A DNA stretch of 14,797 nucleotides from Thiobacillaceae bacterium (GCA_012274165.1 JAAPAA010000314.1:1-14797); one strand, 5' to 3'; counted from the first letter of the stretch, positions 6,762-14,559 are shown. Notes: a model not told the origin generated them from the letters alone. Translations and numbers: made by a program.

Positions 6762-6836
6762 TGGTGCCGCTTGTCGGAATTGAACTGACGACCTACCGCT
6801 TACAAGGCGGTTGCTCTACCCCTGAGCTAAAGCGGC
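6762..6836 (-). tRNA. tRNA-Thr (anticodon UGU)
   Basis: A 75-nt cloverleaf with encoded CCA. The acceptor stem is GCCGCTT/AAGCGGC, the D arm is GCTC-AGGGGTA-GAGC, the anticodon arm is ACCGC-CTTGTAA-GCGGT with anticodon TGT, and the T arm is GTCAG-TTCAATT-CCGAC. It decodes ACA and probably other Thr codons by wobble. The T stem has one A-C mismatch (positions 52 and 62 in standard numbering); all other stems are perfect. It sits between pilR and sspB on the minus strand with its own -10 box and terminator. Confidence 0.97.
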
Positions 6837-6846
6837 GACGGGCGAC

Positions 6847-6852
6847 ATTATA
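6847..6852 (-). promoter_or_regulatory. -10 box of the tRNA-Thr promoter
   Basis: A perfect TATAAT on the minus strand, 10 bases ahead of the tRNA 5' end, followed by a GC-rich discriminator (GTCGCC), as is usual for growth-rate-controlled stable RNA promoters. No good -35 box is seen at 16-18 bp. It lies just beyond the sspB stop codon. Confidence 0.6.
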
Positions 6853-6878
6853 ACGATGCCGCGCGCAAGTTTGCGGGA

Positions 6879-7286
6879 TTACTTGACGACTTTGAGCGAC
6901 GGCCGACCTTTTGGAGGAACGGGCGCTTCGCCGGAGGGTTCGGACGAAGGCTGATCGGGCGGTGTCGGAGTGGAATCGACTGGTTCGAAGTGAAGGCCCT
7001 GGCCATTTTCACGCGCGAAAATGGCGGCCACCCGCTCGACCGGAACCGAAATCTCATGCGAAACGCCACCAAAACGCGCGGAAAACTGGATCCACTCGTT
7101 GTCGAGCATGAGGTTGCGGGTCGCGCCTGCGCTGATATTCAGCACAATCTGGCCATCCTTGACAAACCCCATCGGCACGCGGGTGTGGGCATCCACCGAA
7201 ACCAGAAGTTGCGGGGTGTAACCCGAATCCGTGCACCATTCATACAGTGCGCGTATCAGATAGGGCTTGGTTGAAAGATCGGCCAC
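6879..7286 (-). CDS. sspB: ClpXP protease specificity-enhancing factor SspB
   Basis: A 135-residue adaptor that binds the ssrA tag on stalled-translation products and hands them to ClpXP. Start GTG 7286 with AGGA 8 nt upstream. The folded N-terminal domain (1-98) has family signatures TKPYLIRALYEWC, VDAHTRVPMGFV, ISAGATRNL and FGGVSHEISVP. It is followed by a Pro/Ser-rich flexible linker and the C-terminal tail RPSLKVVK, the ClpX-docking motif, so both working parts are present. It follows sspA by 38 nt in the same direction, the conserved sspA-sspB arrangement. Confidence 0.94.
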   Translation of the reverse strand: MADLSTKPYLIRALYEWCTDSGYTPQLLVSVDAHTRVPMGFVKDGQIVLNISAGATRNLMLDNEWIQFSARFGGVSHEISVPVERVAAIFARENGQGLHFEPVDSTPTPPDQPSSEPSGEAPVPPKGRPSLKVVK

Positions 7287-7324
7287 CTGCGCTGTCCTGA
7301 TTGGCTTTATTTGCGCTGTCCCAA

Positions 7325-7924
7325 TTACTTGCGCAGGGCCTTTTCGGTCGGGGTCAGCGCGCTGATAAAGGCAGGACGGCTGAACAGGCGCTCGCGGTAT
7401 TTGAGTACCGGTGCGGCAACTTTGGGCAGTTCAATGCCGTAATGTTCAAGACGCCACAGCAGCGGGGCAATCGCCACATCCAACATCGAGAACTCATCGT
7501 TCATCAAATATTTCTGCTTGGTGAGGATGGGCGACAACTGCGACAGGCTGTCACGGATTTCCGTGCGCGCCTTGTCCGATGTCTTGCCGAGCGAATGCTG
7601 CAGCGTGTTGACGTGGCTGAACAGGTCATGTTCGAAGTTGAACAGCACCAGCCGCGCACGCGCACGCATGACGGGGTCCGGCGGCATCAACTGCGGATGC
7701 GGAAAACGTTCGTCGATGTATTCATTGATAATGTTGGACTCGGTCAGAATCAGGTCGCGCTCGACCAGAACCGGCGTTTTCCCGCTGGGGCTGATACTGG
7801 CAATTTCTTCCGGCTTGTTGTGCATGTCCACATCGATGACTTCGAAGTCCATGTCTTTTTCGAACAGGACGATGCGGCAGCGGTGGCTGTAAGGACAGGT
7901 ACTGCCAGAATACAAGGTCATCAT
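7325..7924 (-). CDS. sspA: Stringent starvation protein A (glutathione S-transferase fold)
   Basis: A 199-residue RNA polymerase-associated protein. ATG 7924 was chosen because GGGAG lies 8 nt upstream; a TTG at 7939 would put this Shine-Dalgarno inside the gene. The N-terminal thioredoxin-like half has YSGSTCPYSHRCRIVLFEK and PSGKTPVLVERDLILTESN; the C-terminal half is the all-helical GST domain with EFSMLDVAIAPLLWRLEHYG. SspA homologues lack glutathione transferase activity and bind RNA polymerase, affecting stress and virulence gene expression. It lies downstream of petC in the same direction, a conserved order in beta- and gammaproteobacteria, separated by a hairpin that may reduce read-through. 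Confidence 0.93.
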   Translation of the reverse strand: MMTLYSGSTCPYSHRCRIVLFEKDMDFEVIDVDMHNKPEEIASISPSGKTPVLVERDLILTESNIINEYIDERFPHPQLMPPDPVMRARARLVLFNFEHDLFSHVNTLQHSLGKTSDKARTEIRDSLSQLSPILTKQKYLMNDEFSMLDVAIAPLLWRLEHYGIELPKVAAPVLKYRERLFSRPAFISALTPTEKALRK

Positions 7925-7974
7925 AGCGGTGGCTCCCAAATTGTGGTGTTGCGAGTGTTTGATGCTTAAAACGT

Positions 7975-8001
7975 CAACAGCCGGACGCAGTCCGGCTGTT
8001 G
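7975..8001 (-). terminator. Hairpin between petC and sspA (terminator or attenuator)
   Basis: A perfect 12-bp stem (CAACAGCCGGAC / GTCCGGCTGTTG) with a 3-base loop, 19 bases after the petC stop. On the minus strand it is followed by ACGTTTTAAG, a short U run, so termination is probably partial. It could set the ratio of bc1 to sspAB transcripts or protect the pet mRNA 3' end. Confidence 0.6.
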
Positions 8002-8020
8002 GCTAACGGGCAGAACGCGA

Positions 8021-8746
8021 TCAGTGAATGTCTTTCCAGAATTCTTTCTTGAGGTAGTACGCCACCACAAAGAAGATCGCCAGAAACGCCAGCACAATAA
8101 GACCCAGTTTTTTACGCTGCAGTTGCGCGGGCTCACCCATCCAGGTCAGGTAGTTGACCAGATCGCCGACCTGGGCATCGTACTCAGCCAGCGTCACGCT
8201 GCCGGGCTTGACCAGTTGAAGATGATCGAGCACCTCTTGTTCGCCTTCTTTCTTGTAAACCGGCGCCATTTCACCCTGCAGGCTCCACAACACGTGTGGC
8301 ATGCCTACCTTGTCGAACACGACGTTGTTCCAGCCAGTGGGCCTGCTGTCGTCACGATAAAAGCTGCGCAGATAGGTGTACAACCAGTCGGGGCCGCGCG
8401 AACGGGCAACCACGCTGAGGTCTGGCGGCGCGGCACCGAACCAGGCCTTGGCGTCTGCCTTGGGCATGCTGACCTTCATCAGTTCGCCCGGCTTCTCGGC
8501 GGCAAACAGCAGGTTCTGCTTGATCTGGTCTTCGGTAAGGCCAAGATCCTGCATCCGCGTGTAACGCATCGCACCAGCGCTGTGACAGTTCAAGCAGTAG
8601 TTCACGAACATGCGTGCGCCACGCTGCAACGATTCCTGGTCGGCCAGGTTAACCGGCGCCTTGTCCAAGGGAGGCCCGGCTTCGGACGCAAAAGCAACAA
8701 CAGGGATTGCCGCCAGCAGGAAAAGAAAGTTCTTCAAGCGTTTCAT
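8021..8746 (-). CDS. petC: Ubiquinol-cytochrome c reductase, cytochrome c1 subunit
   Basis: A 241-residue cytochrome c1 of complex III. It carries electrons from the Rieske protein to soluble cytochrome c in the periplasm. Residues 1-20 form a signal peptide (MKRLKNFLFLLAAIPVVAFA). The heme c site is CLNCH (51-55), preceded by GARMFVNY; the probable axial methionine is in VGMPHVLW (Met149). MRYTRMQDLGL and APPDLSVVARSRG are family signatures. A C-terminal membrane anchor (about 214-232, LGLIVLAFLAIFFVVAYYL) ends in a basic tail. The start codon directly abuts the petB stop. Confidence 0.96.
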   Translation of the reverse strand: MKRLKNFLFLLAAIPVVAFASEAGPPLDKAPVNLADQESLQRGARMFVNYCLNCHSAGAMRYTRMQDLGLTEDQIKQNLLFAAEKPGELMKVSMPKADAKAWFGAAPPDLSVVARSRGPDWLYTYLRSFYRDDSRPTGWNNVVFDKVGMPHVLWSLQGEMAPVYKKEGEQEVLDHLQLVKPGSVTLAEYDAQVGDLVNYLTWMGEPAQLQRKKLGLIVLAFLAIFFVVAYYLKKEFWKDIH

Positions 8747-9982
8747 TTAGCCAGTCACCCTTTCTGGTTCCGGTTTGGTTTTATCGATCGAGGTATACCA
8801 GGGCATCAACAGGAAAAACAGGAAGTAAATCACTGAAAAAGTCCGGGCAAAAAGTGTCGCGATCGGGGTCGACGGCAACAGGCCAAGGTAGCCCAAGCCG
8901 ACGAAGGACACGATGAACAGCGCCAGTGCGATTTTATAGATCGGGCCGCGATAGCGGATCGACTTGACCTTGCTGCGATCCAGCCAGGGCAGGAAGAACA
9001 TCACCACAATCGACATGCCCATTGCCACCACGCCGGGGAACTGCGAACCGAACAACGGCGGTACCGCACGCAGAATCGCGTAGAACGGGGTGAAGTACCA
9101 CAACGGCGCAATGTGAAGCGGCGTCTTCAGCGGATCGGCCGGCACGAAGTTGTTGCCTTCGAGGAAGTAACCGCCCATTTCCGGAGCGAAGAACAGAATC
9201 GCCGAGAACACCATCAGGAAGACAATCACGCCAACGATGTCCTTCACCGTGTAATACGGGTGGAAGGGAATGCCGTCGAGCGGGATGTGCGTCACCGGGT
9301 CTTTATGTTTCTTGATTTCGACGCCATCGGGGTTGTTGGAGCCGACTTCGTGCAATGCCACCAGGTGCACCACCACCAGGCCAAGCAACACCAGCGGCAG
9401 GGCAATGACGTGGAAAGCAAAGAAGCGGTTCAGCGTGGCATCACCGATCACATAGTCGCCACGAATCCAGATCGACAGGTCTTCACCGATGAAAGGCACT
9501 GCAGCAAACAGGTTGACGATCACCTGCGCGCCCCAGTACGACATCTGACCCCACGGCAGCAGGTAGCCGAGGAAGGCTTCGGCCATCAGCGCCAGATAGA
9601 TCATCACGCCGAAAATCCAGATCAGTTCGCGCGGCTTGCGGTAGGAACCGTACATCAGGCCGCGGAACATGTGCAGATAGACGACAACGAAGAACATCGA
9701 CGCGCCGGTGGAGTGCATGTAGCGGATCAGCCAGCCCCAGTCGACGTCGCGCATGATGTACTCGACAGACATGAATGCGAGATCCGCGTCCGGCTTGTAG
9801 TTCATCGTCAGGAAAATACCGGTGACGATTTGCATCACCAGCACCAGCAGCGCCAGCGAGCCAAAGAAGTACCAGAAGTTGAAGTTCTTCGGCGCGTAAT
9901 ACTCGGACAGGTGCGCCTTGTAGGTTGCGGTGAGCGGGAATCGATCGTCGATCCAACCCATCATTTTTTGCAGGGCAGACAT
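8747..9982 (-). CDS. petB: Ubiquinol-cytochrome c reductase, cytochrome b subunit
   Basis: A 411-residue cytochrome b, the membrane core of complex III with the two hemes b and both quinone sites. The heme ligand pairs are His90/His104 and His191/His206, on helices with MHSTGASMFF...YLH and AFHVIALPL...VVVH. LPWGQMSYWGAQV and HEVGSNNPDG are strong signatures. The quinol-oxidation site motif, PEWY in mitochondria, reads PLWY here (293-296). About eight membrane helices are visible, matching a full-length undivided bc1-type cytochrome b, not a split b6/subunit IV. It starts 4 nt after the petA stop. Confidence 0.97.
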   Translation of the reverse strand: MSALQKMMGWIDDRFPLTATYKAHLSEYYAPKNFNFWYFFGSLALLVLVMQIVTGIFLTMNYKPDADLAFMSVEYIMRDVDWGWLIRYMHSTGASMFFVVVYLHMFRGLMYGSYRKPRELIWIFGVMIYLALMAEAFLGYLLPWGQMSYWGAQVIVNLFAAVPFIGEDLSIWIRGDYVIGDATLNRFFAFHVIALPLVLLGLVVVHLVALHEVGSNNPDGVEIKKHKDPVTHIPLDGIPFHPYYTVKDIVGVIVFLMVFSAILFFAPEMGGYFLEGNNFVPADPLKTPLHIAPLWYFTPFYAILRAVPPLFGSQFPGVVAMGMSIVVMFFLPWLDRSKVKSIRYRGPIYKIALALFIVSFVGLGYLGLLPSTPIATLFARTFSVIYFLFFLLMPWYTSIDKTKPEPERVTG

Positions 9983-9986
9983 TCTT

Positions 9987-10592
9987 TTAGGCTCCTTTTG
10001 TGTCTACACCGATCAGCAACTTGGCGTCGCCGTGGTATTGATGAGGCGGAATCACCAGATTAAGGGGGGCAGGAACGCCCTTGAACACGCGCGCGGCGAG
10101 GTCGAAACGCGAACCATGGCAGGGGCAGAAGAAGCCGCCCGGCCAGTCCGCACCCAGATCAGCCGCGCCGACTTCCTTGCGGAAGGTGGGCGAGCAACCG
10201 AGGTGGGTGCAGATGCCGACCGCCACCAGATATTCCGGCTTGATTGAGCGGGTAGGGTTTTTGCAGTACGCCGGCTGCTGCGGCATGTCGCTGTTGGGAT
10301 CGGTCAAGCGGTCATCGATCTTGGGCAGCATGTCGAGCATTTCCTTGGTGCGATTCACAATCCACACCGGCTTGCCGCGCCATTCGACGGTCAGCAGCAT
10401 GCCCGGTTCGACCTTGCTGATATCCACTTCAACCGGCGCCCCTGCTGCCTTGGCGCGTGCGCTTGGCTGCATGCTAAGCAGCAGCGGCACAGCGACAGCT
10501 ACTGCCGCAACGCCACCAACTGCGCTGGTCGCGGCAATCAGAAATTTGCGTTTACTTGTGTTCATTTTTTGCCCATCAACTTCCTGGCTCAT
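9987..10592 (-). CDS. petA: Ubiquinol-cytochrome c reductase, Rieske iron-sulfur subunit
   Basis: A 201-residue Rieske protein of complex III. An N-terminal signal-anchor (about 14-40) holds it in the membrane; the C-terminal domain carries the [2Fe-2S] cluster bound by CTHLGC (128-133) and CPCHGS (156-161), with both Cys-His pairs intact and GGFFCPCHGSRFD typical of the family. The export signal reads SKRKFLIAA, a Tat-like motif with Lys in place of the first Arg. The start is ATG 10592 with AGGT just upstream; ATG 10565 is an alternative nine codons in. First gene of the pet operon, divergent from the HtrA-like protease. Confidence 0.96.
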   Translation of the reverse strand: MSQEVDGQKMNTSKRKFLIAATSAVGGVAAVAVAVPLLLSMQPSARAKAAGAPVEVDISKVEPGMLLTVEWRGKPVWIVNRTKEMLDMLPKIDDRLTDPNSDMPQQPAYCKNPTRSIKPEYLVAVGICTHLGCSPTFRKEVGAADLGADWPGGFFCPCHGSRFDLAARVFKGVPAPLNLVIPPHQYHGDAKLLIGVDTKGA

Positions 10593-10628
10593 GTTTACCT
10601 AACCCGAACGTGTTGCGATAAAACCGGC

Positions 10629-10634
10629 ATTCTA
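10629..10634 (-). promoter_or_regulatory. Candidate -10 box of the petABC operon
   Basis: TAGAAT on the minus strand, with predicted start about 30 nt before the petA ATG. No convincing -35 hexamer is found at 16-18 bp, so this is tentative. Confidence 0.3.
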
Positions 10635-10700
10635 ACCAAAATGCCCCCCTCTCCGGAAGCCCATTGTCAGATTAAGGCATCTCATCATGCACACCACAGC

Positions 10701-10706
10701 TATAAT
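10701..10706 (+). promoter_or_regulatory. -10 box for the HtrA/DegS-like protease gene
   Basis: A perfect TATAAT on the plus strand, 42 bases ahead of the ATG at 10749. The -35 region is poor, so an activator or an alternative sigma factor may be needed. Confidence 0.4.
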
Positions 10707-10748
10707 CGCTGCTCGAAAAACCAAGCCAAGCCACTGAATTCAATCAAC

Positions 10749-11927
<1,179 letters not shown>

Positions 11928-11968
11928 CCCGCCTGGCGGGCGCAGCGACTGGTGAAACAAAGCCGCAA

Positions 11969-12012
11969 CGACCCATAAAAAACGGAGCCAAGGCTCCGTT
12001 TTTTATGGGTCG
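11969..12012. terminator. Bidirectional terminator between the HtrA-like gene and yjdM
   Basis: A perfect 21-bp inverted repeat around a 2-base centre. Its core is ACGGAGCC-AA-GGCTCCGT, flanked by A6 on one side and T6 on the other, so each strand ends its GC stem with a U run. It lies between two convergent genes and should stop transcription from both. The outer CGACCCAT/ATGGGTCG arms extend the pairing beyond the A/T tracts. Confidence 0.9.
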
Positions 12013-12028
12013 GGGAATGCGCCATCCG

Positions 12029-12367
12029 CTACACCTTCTTCACAAACTCCGACTTCAACTGCATCGCGCCAATGCCGTCAATCTTGCAATCGATGTCGTG
12101 ATCGCCTTCGACGATGCGGATGTTCTTGACCTTGGTTCCGACCTTGACGACCAATGACGAACCTTTCACCTTCAGATCCTTGATCACCGACACCGTGTCG
12201 CCGTCCTGCAGCACATTGCCGTTGGAATCGCGCACCACCCGCGCGTCATCTGCGCCTGCTACCGCATCCTGCGGCCATTCATGGGCGCATTCCGGGCAAA
12301 CGTACATGGTGCCGTCTTCGTAGGCGTAGTCTGAACCGCACTGGAGGCATTTAGGTGCGCCGCTCAT
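12029..12367 (-). CDS. yjdM: YjdM/PhnA-family zinc-ribbon protein
   Basis: A 112-residue protein of the family first named PhnA. The N-terminal zinc ribbon has CLQC (8-11) and CPEC (24-27). The C-terminal beta-rich domain has VRDSNGNVLQDGDTVSVIKD, LKVKGSS and KVKNIRIVEGDHDIDCKI, all highly typical. Despite the historical name, the E. coli protein is not required for phosphonate use, and its biochemical role is unsettled. Length is normal and no residue is missing. The zinc ribbon and KOW-like fold could suggest nucleic-acid or protein binding; that is inference. It stands alone, convergent with the HtrA-like gene. Confidence 0.93.
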   Translation of the reverse strand: MSGAPKCLQCGSDYAYEDGTMYVCPECAHEWPQDAVAGADDARVVRDSNGNVLQDGDTVSVIKDLKVKGSSLVVKVGTKVKNIRIVEGDHDIDCKIDGIGAMQLKSEFVKKV

Positions 12368-12440
12368 GCTGTACCCCGTTGTGCGGTTGCGTTGCTATCT
12401 TTCACATTCATTCTATTTCCTTCAGCCATCCATCAAAATC

Positions 12441-12464
12441 GTAGGTTGGGCTGACAAGCCCAAC
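12441..12464 (+). repeat. REP-like hairpin headed by GTAG (left of the RayT remnant)
   Basis: GTAG followed by a perfect 8-bp hairpin GTTGGGCT-GACA-AGCCCAAC. REP sequences recognised by RayT transposases have a GTAG-type tetranucleotide 5' of a hairpin. It lies just beyond the 3' end of the RayT remnant and faces the matching element at 12989-13017. Confidence 0.65.
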
Positions 12465-12474
12465 GTTCTCTACC

Positions 12475-12971
12475 TCACTCGCCATATCCACTGCCCGTCT
12501 CGACCTCGACACCCCAATCCTCCTTCAGCCACCCATTCGAATGTAGCGGTGAATACTCGAATGCGGCCATGCCGACGCCTGCGCCACATGCCCATGCTTG
12601 ACCGAATTGCGATGGATGTAATCAACGTGCGTTTGCAATTCCAGATCGTCCGTATCAGATGCTCCCAATAGCGGCGTTGCCAGATACCGCGTTCCCGCTT
12701 CGTTGTGCGGCTCGGACGCATACGCTCTCCCTTTGGAATGCCGCGCGAGAAACCCGCCTCAATGAGCGACGAGCGCGTCGGATAATCCGCATCTCCCGGC
12801 GGCAACCGACACCACCATGGCTACAATCTCGAACGGGTTACGGAGTTTGACGACGCGGATAGGGTCACGCAACTCATCCGCGTGTTCGATCAGCAATGTG
12901 CTTTTCCGCTTCGCCAGCGCAACAGTAAAGAAATATGTGCTGCAGGGGATTAGCGCTCGTCGATAGTGCAT
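12475..12971 (-). pseudogene. REP-associated tyrosine transposase (RayT), decayed
   Basis: Remnant of a Y1-type REP transposase. The 5' part (from ATG 12971) encodes MHYRRALIPCSTYFFTVAL and RVVKLRNPFEIVAMVV. The next part continues in a different frame with LPPGDADYPTRSSLIEAGFS and ERGIWQRRYWEHLIR, then after another frame change THVDYIHRNSVKHGHV...WPHSSIHRYI, and finally LKEDWGVEVETGSGYGE before TGA at 12475-12477. Between AMVV and LPPGD the family normally has about ten residues including the His-hydrophobic-His motif (LPDHLHCIWT); here only four bases remain, so the metal-binding HUH site is gone. With at least three frame breaks no active enzyme can be made. The Tyr of VDYIH is still readable. 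Confidence 0.85.
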
Positions 12972-12988
12972 GTTATTCGGGGGTCGTG

Positions 12989-13017
12989 TTGGGCTTCATT
13001 TCATCAGCCCAAGCTAC
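12989..13017 (-). repeat. REP-like hairpin headed by GTAG (right of the RayT remnant)
   Basis: On the minus strand: GTAG, C, then TTGGGCT, a 10-base loop and AGCCCAA. It has the same stem sequence as the element at 12441-12464 but the opposite orientation and a longer loop. The two elements bracket the RayT remnant, the classic arrangement for this transposase family. Confidence 0.6.
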
Positions 13018-13047
13018 GCGGACTGGGTTAGAGAGCCGCAATAGAAA

Positions 13048-13067
13048 AACGGGACAACTGTCCCGTT
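13048..13067 (-). terminator. Rho-independent terminator of the PEP-CTERM gene
   Basis: An 8-bp perfect stem (AACGGGAC / GTCCCGTT) with a 4-base loop, 13 bases after the stop codon. The minus strand continues into a run of five T, giving a proper terminator for the gene at 13080-13880. Confidence 0.85.
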
Positions 13068-13079
13068 ATTATTGCCATT

Positions 13080-13880
13080 TTAATCAGCAGCGAATTTTCT
13101 TCTCCGACGGCGAGTTGCAACACCTAACAAACCCAGTCCAGACAACATCGACCAGATGGCAGCGGGTTCTGGAACGGATGAAACGACTGGGTCGTTGCCG
13201 TAAATTCCAAAGGTTACTCTGACGCCGTTGAGGGCAAAGGCCGGATCATTTATCTGGGCCTGCCCAACCAGGAAAGCGTTGCCACTGGCGTAGTCCATGC
13301 TCTGCCCCGAGATCGAATGCTTGATCCTGTCTACGGCAAGATCACCATCGGAATTCAAATAGGTCTCACCATAATAACTATAAGTTTGCGTAGTACTTAG
13401 CCCCACCTGCCCAAAGTTAAACAGAGTGTTTCCCCACGTGGCGTACAAAGGTATGCTGAGTGACCAGTCACCCTTGGTGCCATCTATATCGACTAGAGTC
13501 CCTGTTCCTGTACCGCCAAGGTAAAACTCGGCCGTAGATCCGAAAATAAGCGCACTGCCGATCAGATAGTGATTGATACTTTCATAGGTAAGTGCGGATG
13601 TTCCTACACTTGCCCCAGCCCCACCTGAGAAAGGGGAGGCATGGAAATGGATTGGTTGAAAGTTGTTCAGCGCAAATCCTCCTAACCCATTGCTAGGCCC
13701 ACCAAGATCGCCAAAGTCAACATTTACGTTTCCTGACAACAGATCCATTTTGAAATCCGCACCATCGGGAGAAGGAAAATCACCGGGAACACATAGCTTG
13801 TTAGTACCACAGCTACTCGCTTGCGCTGTTGGCGCAAAGCACAAAGCTGTTACAGCCCAAATGCAGAAAATCGCTTTCAT
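13080..13880 (-). CDS. PEP-CTERM sorting-domain protein
   Basis: A 266-residue secreted protein, start ATG 13880 with GGGAGG just upstream. Residues 1-21 are a signal peptide ending AQA|SS. The central region is rich in Gly, Ser, Thr, Asn and aromatic residues, looks beta-structured and matches no enzyme I know; two early cysteines (24 and 30) could pair. The C-terminus is a textbook PEP-CTERM signal: VPEPAAIW, a hydrophobic stretch (SMLSGLGLLGVA) and a basic cluster TRRRRRK. Such proteins are sorted by exosortase EpsH/XrtA-type enzymes, not present in this window, to the outer surface, where they are linked to exopolysaccharide and floc or biofilm formation. The gene looks more AT-rich than its neighbours and lies beside a mobile-element remnant, which suggests recent gain. 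No sigma-54 box was found upstream. Confidence 0.88.
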   Translation of the reverse strand: MKAIFCIWAVTALCFAPTAQASSCGTNKLCVPGDFPSPDGADFKMDLLSGNVNVDFGDLGGPSNGLGGFALNNFQPIHFHASPFSGGAGASVGTSALTYESINHYLIGSALIFGSTAEFYLGGTGTGTLVDIDGTKGDWSLSIPLYATWGNTLFNFGQVGLSTTQTYSYYGETYLNSDGDLAVDRIKHSISGQSMDYASGNAFLVGQAQINDPAFALNGVRVTFGIYGNDPVVSSVPEPAAIWSMLSGLGLLGVATRRRRRKFAAD

Positions 13881-14055
13881 AGCCCCTCCCGTGATTAATT
13901 TTTATGGGTTTTTCTTATTCGGATTAATTCTAGTCGTTAAATTGTCGGCAGCCTAACCCGTCATAACAGAACGACTGCGAACGTCGAGGAATCGGACTCG
14001 CTTTTTCGCAAGCAAATCAATACCGAAGCCCAGCCTCAAAACACATAGCAAAAAA

Positions 14056-14559
14056 TCATCCCCGCTCATACACCACAAAATCAAACCCCAGCACATCGCC
14101 CTTCTCGCCGGTATGCGACTCTCGCGAGACTTCCCTGAACGCGCTGCGGTCGTAGTCGGGGAACCATGCGTCACCCTCGGCATTGATGTCCACTTCGGTC
14201 AGATACAGGCGATCAGCGAGCGGAATAGCCTGGGCGTAGAGCTCGGCGCCGCCGATGAAGAACACTTCGTCGGCATCCGCGCACAGCGCCAGCGCAGCGG
14301 GGATGGAGGCGGCGACCAAACAGCCGTCCTTACAGTAGGCAGGGTGGCGGGTGATGACGATGTTGGCGCGCCCCGGCAGCGGACGGCCGAGCGACTCGAA
14401 GGTTTTGCGGCCCATCAGGATGGGGTGGTTGAGCGTCAGCGCCTTGAAGTGGGCGAGGTCTTCCGGCAGCCGCCACGGCAGGCGATTTTCGATGCCGATG
14501 ACGCGGTTTTTGGCGAGCGCGGCGATGACGCTGACACGTGGTTTCTTCGGCACGCTCAT
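14056..14559 (-). CDS. folA: Dihydrofolate reductase
   Basis: A 167-residue enzyme that reduces dihydrofolate to tetrahydrofolate with NADPH, renewing the cofactor used up by thymidylate synthase. It has VSVIAALAKNRVIG, the substrate-site LPWRLPEDLAHFK (Asp34 is the conserved acid), ILMGRKTFESLGRPLPGR, IVITR and the cofactor-binding FFIGGAELYAQA. All key residues are present and the length is normal for a chromosomal enzyme. The start overlaps the thyA stop by 4 bp (ATGA), so the two are translationally coupled and functionally paired. No convincing terminator follows it. Confidence 0.97.
   Translation of the reverse strand: MSVPKKPRVSVIAALAKNRVIGIENRLPWRLPEDLAHFKALTLNHPILMGRKTFESLGRPLPGRANIVITRHPAYCKDGCLVAASIPAALALCADADEVFFIGGAELYAQAIPLADRLYLTEVDINAEGDAWFPDYDRSAFREVSRESHTGEKGDVLGFDFVVYERG

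Noticed and set aside
8024..8836. Plus-strand open frame opposite petC
   Set aside because: An antisense shadow; petC has the heme motif, signal peptide and membrane anchor.
9113..10063. Long plus-strand open frame opposite petB
   Set aside because: His/Gln/Glu-rich translation typical of the complement of membrane-protein codons; petB is certain.
14000..14016. Small hairpin (CTTGC/GCGAG) downstream of folA
   Set aside because: Only five pairs with one wobble and no following U run, so not a credible terminator.
13990..14040. Possible sigma-54 box upstream of the PEP-CTERM gene
   Set aside because: The best GG...GC pair on the minus strand has 9 bases between, not the required 10, and the flanking bases do not match.
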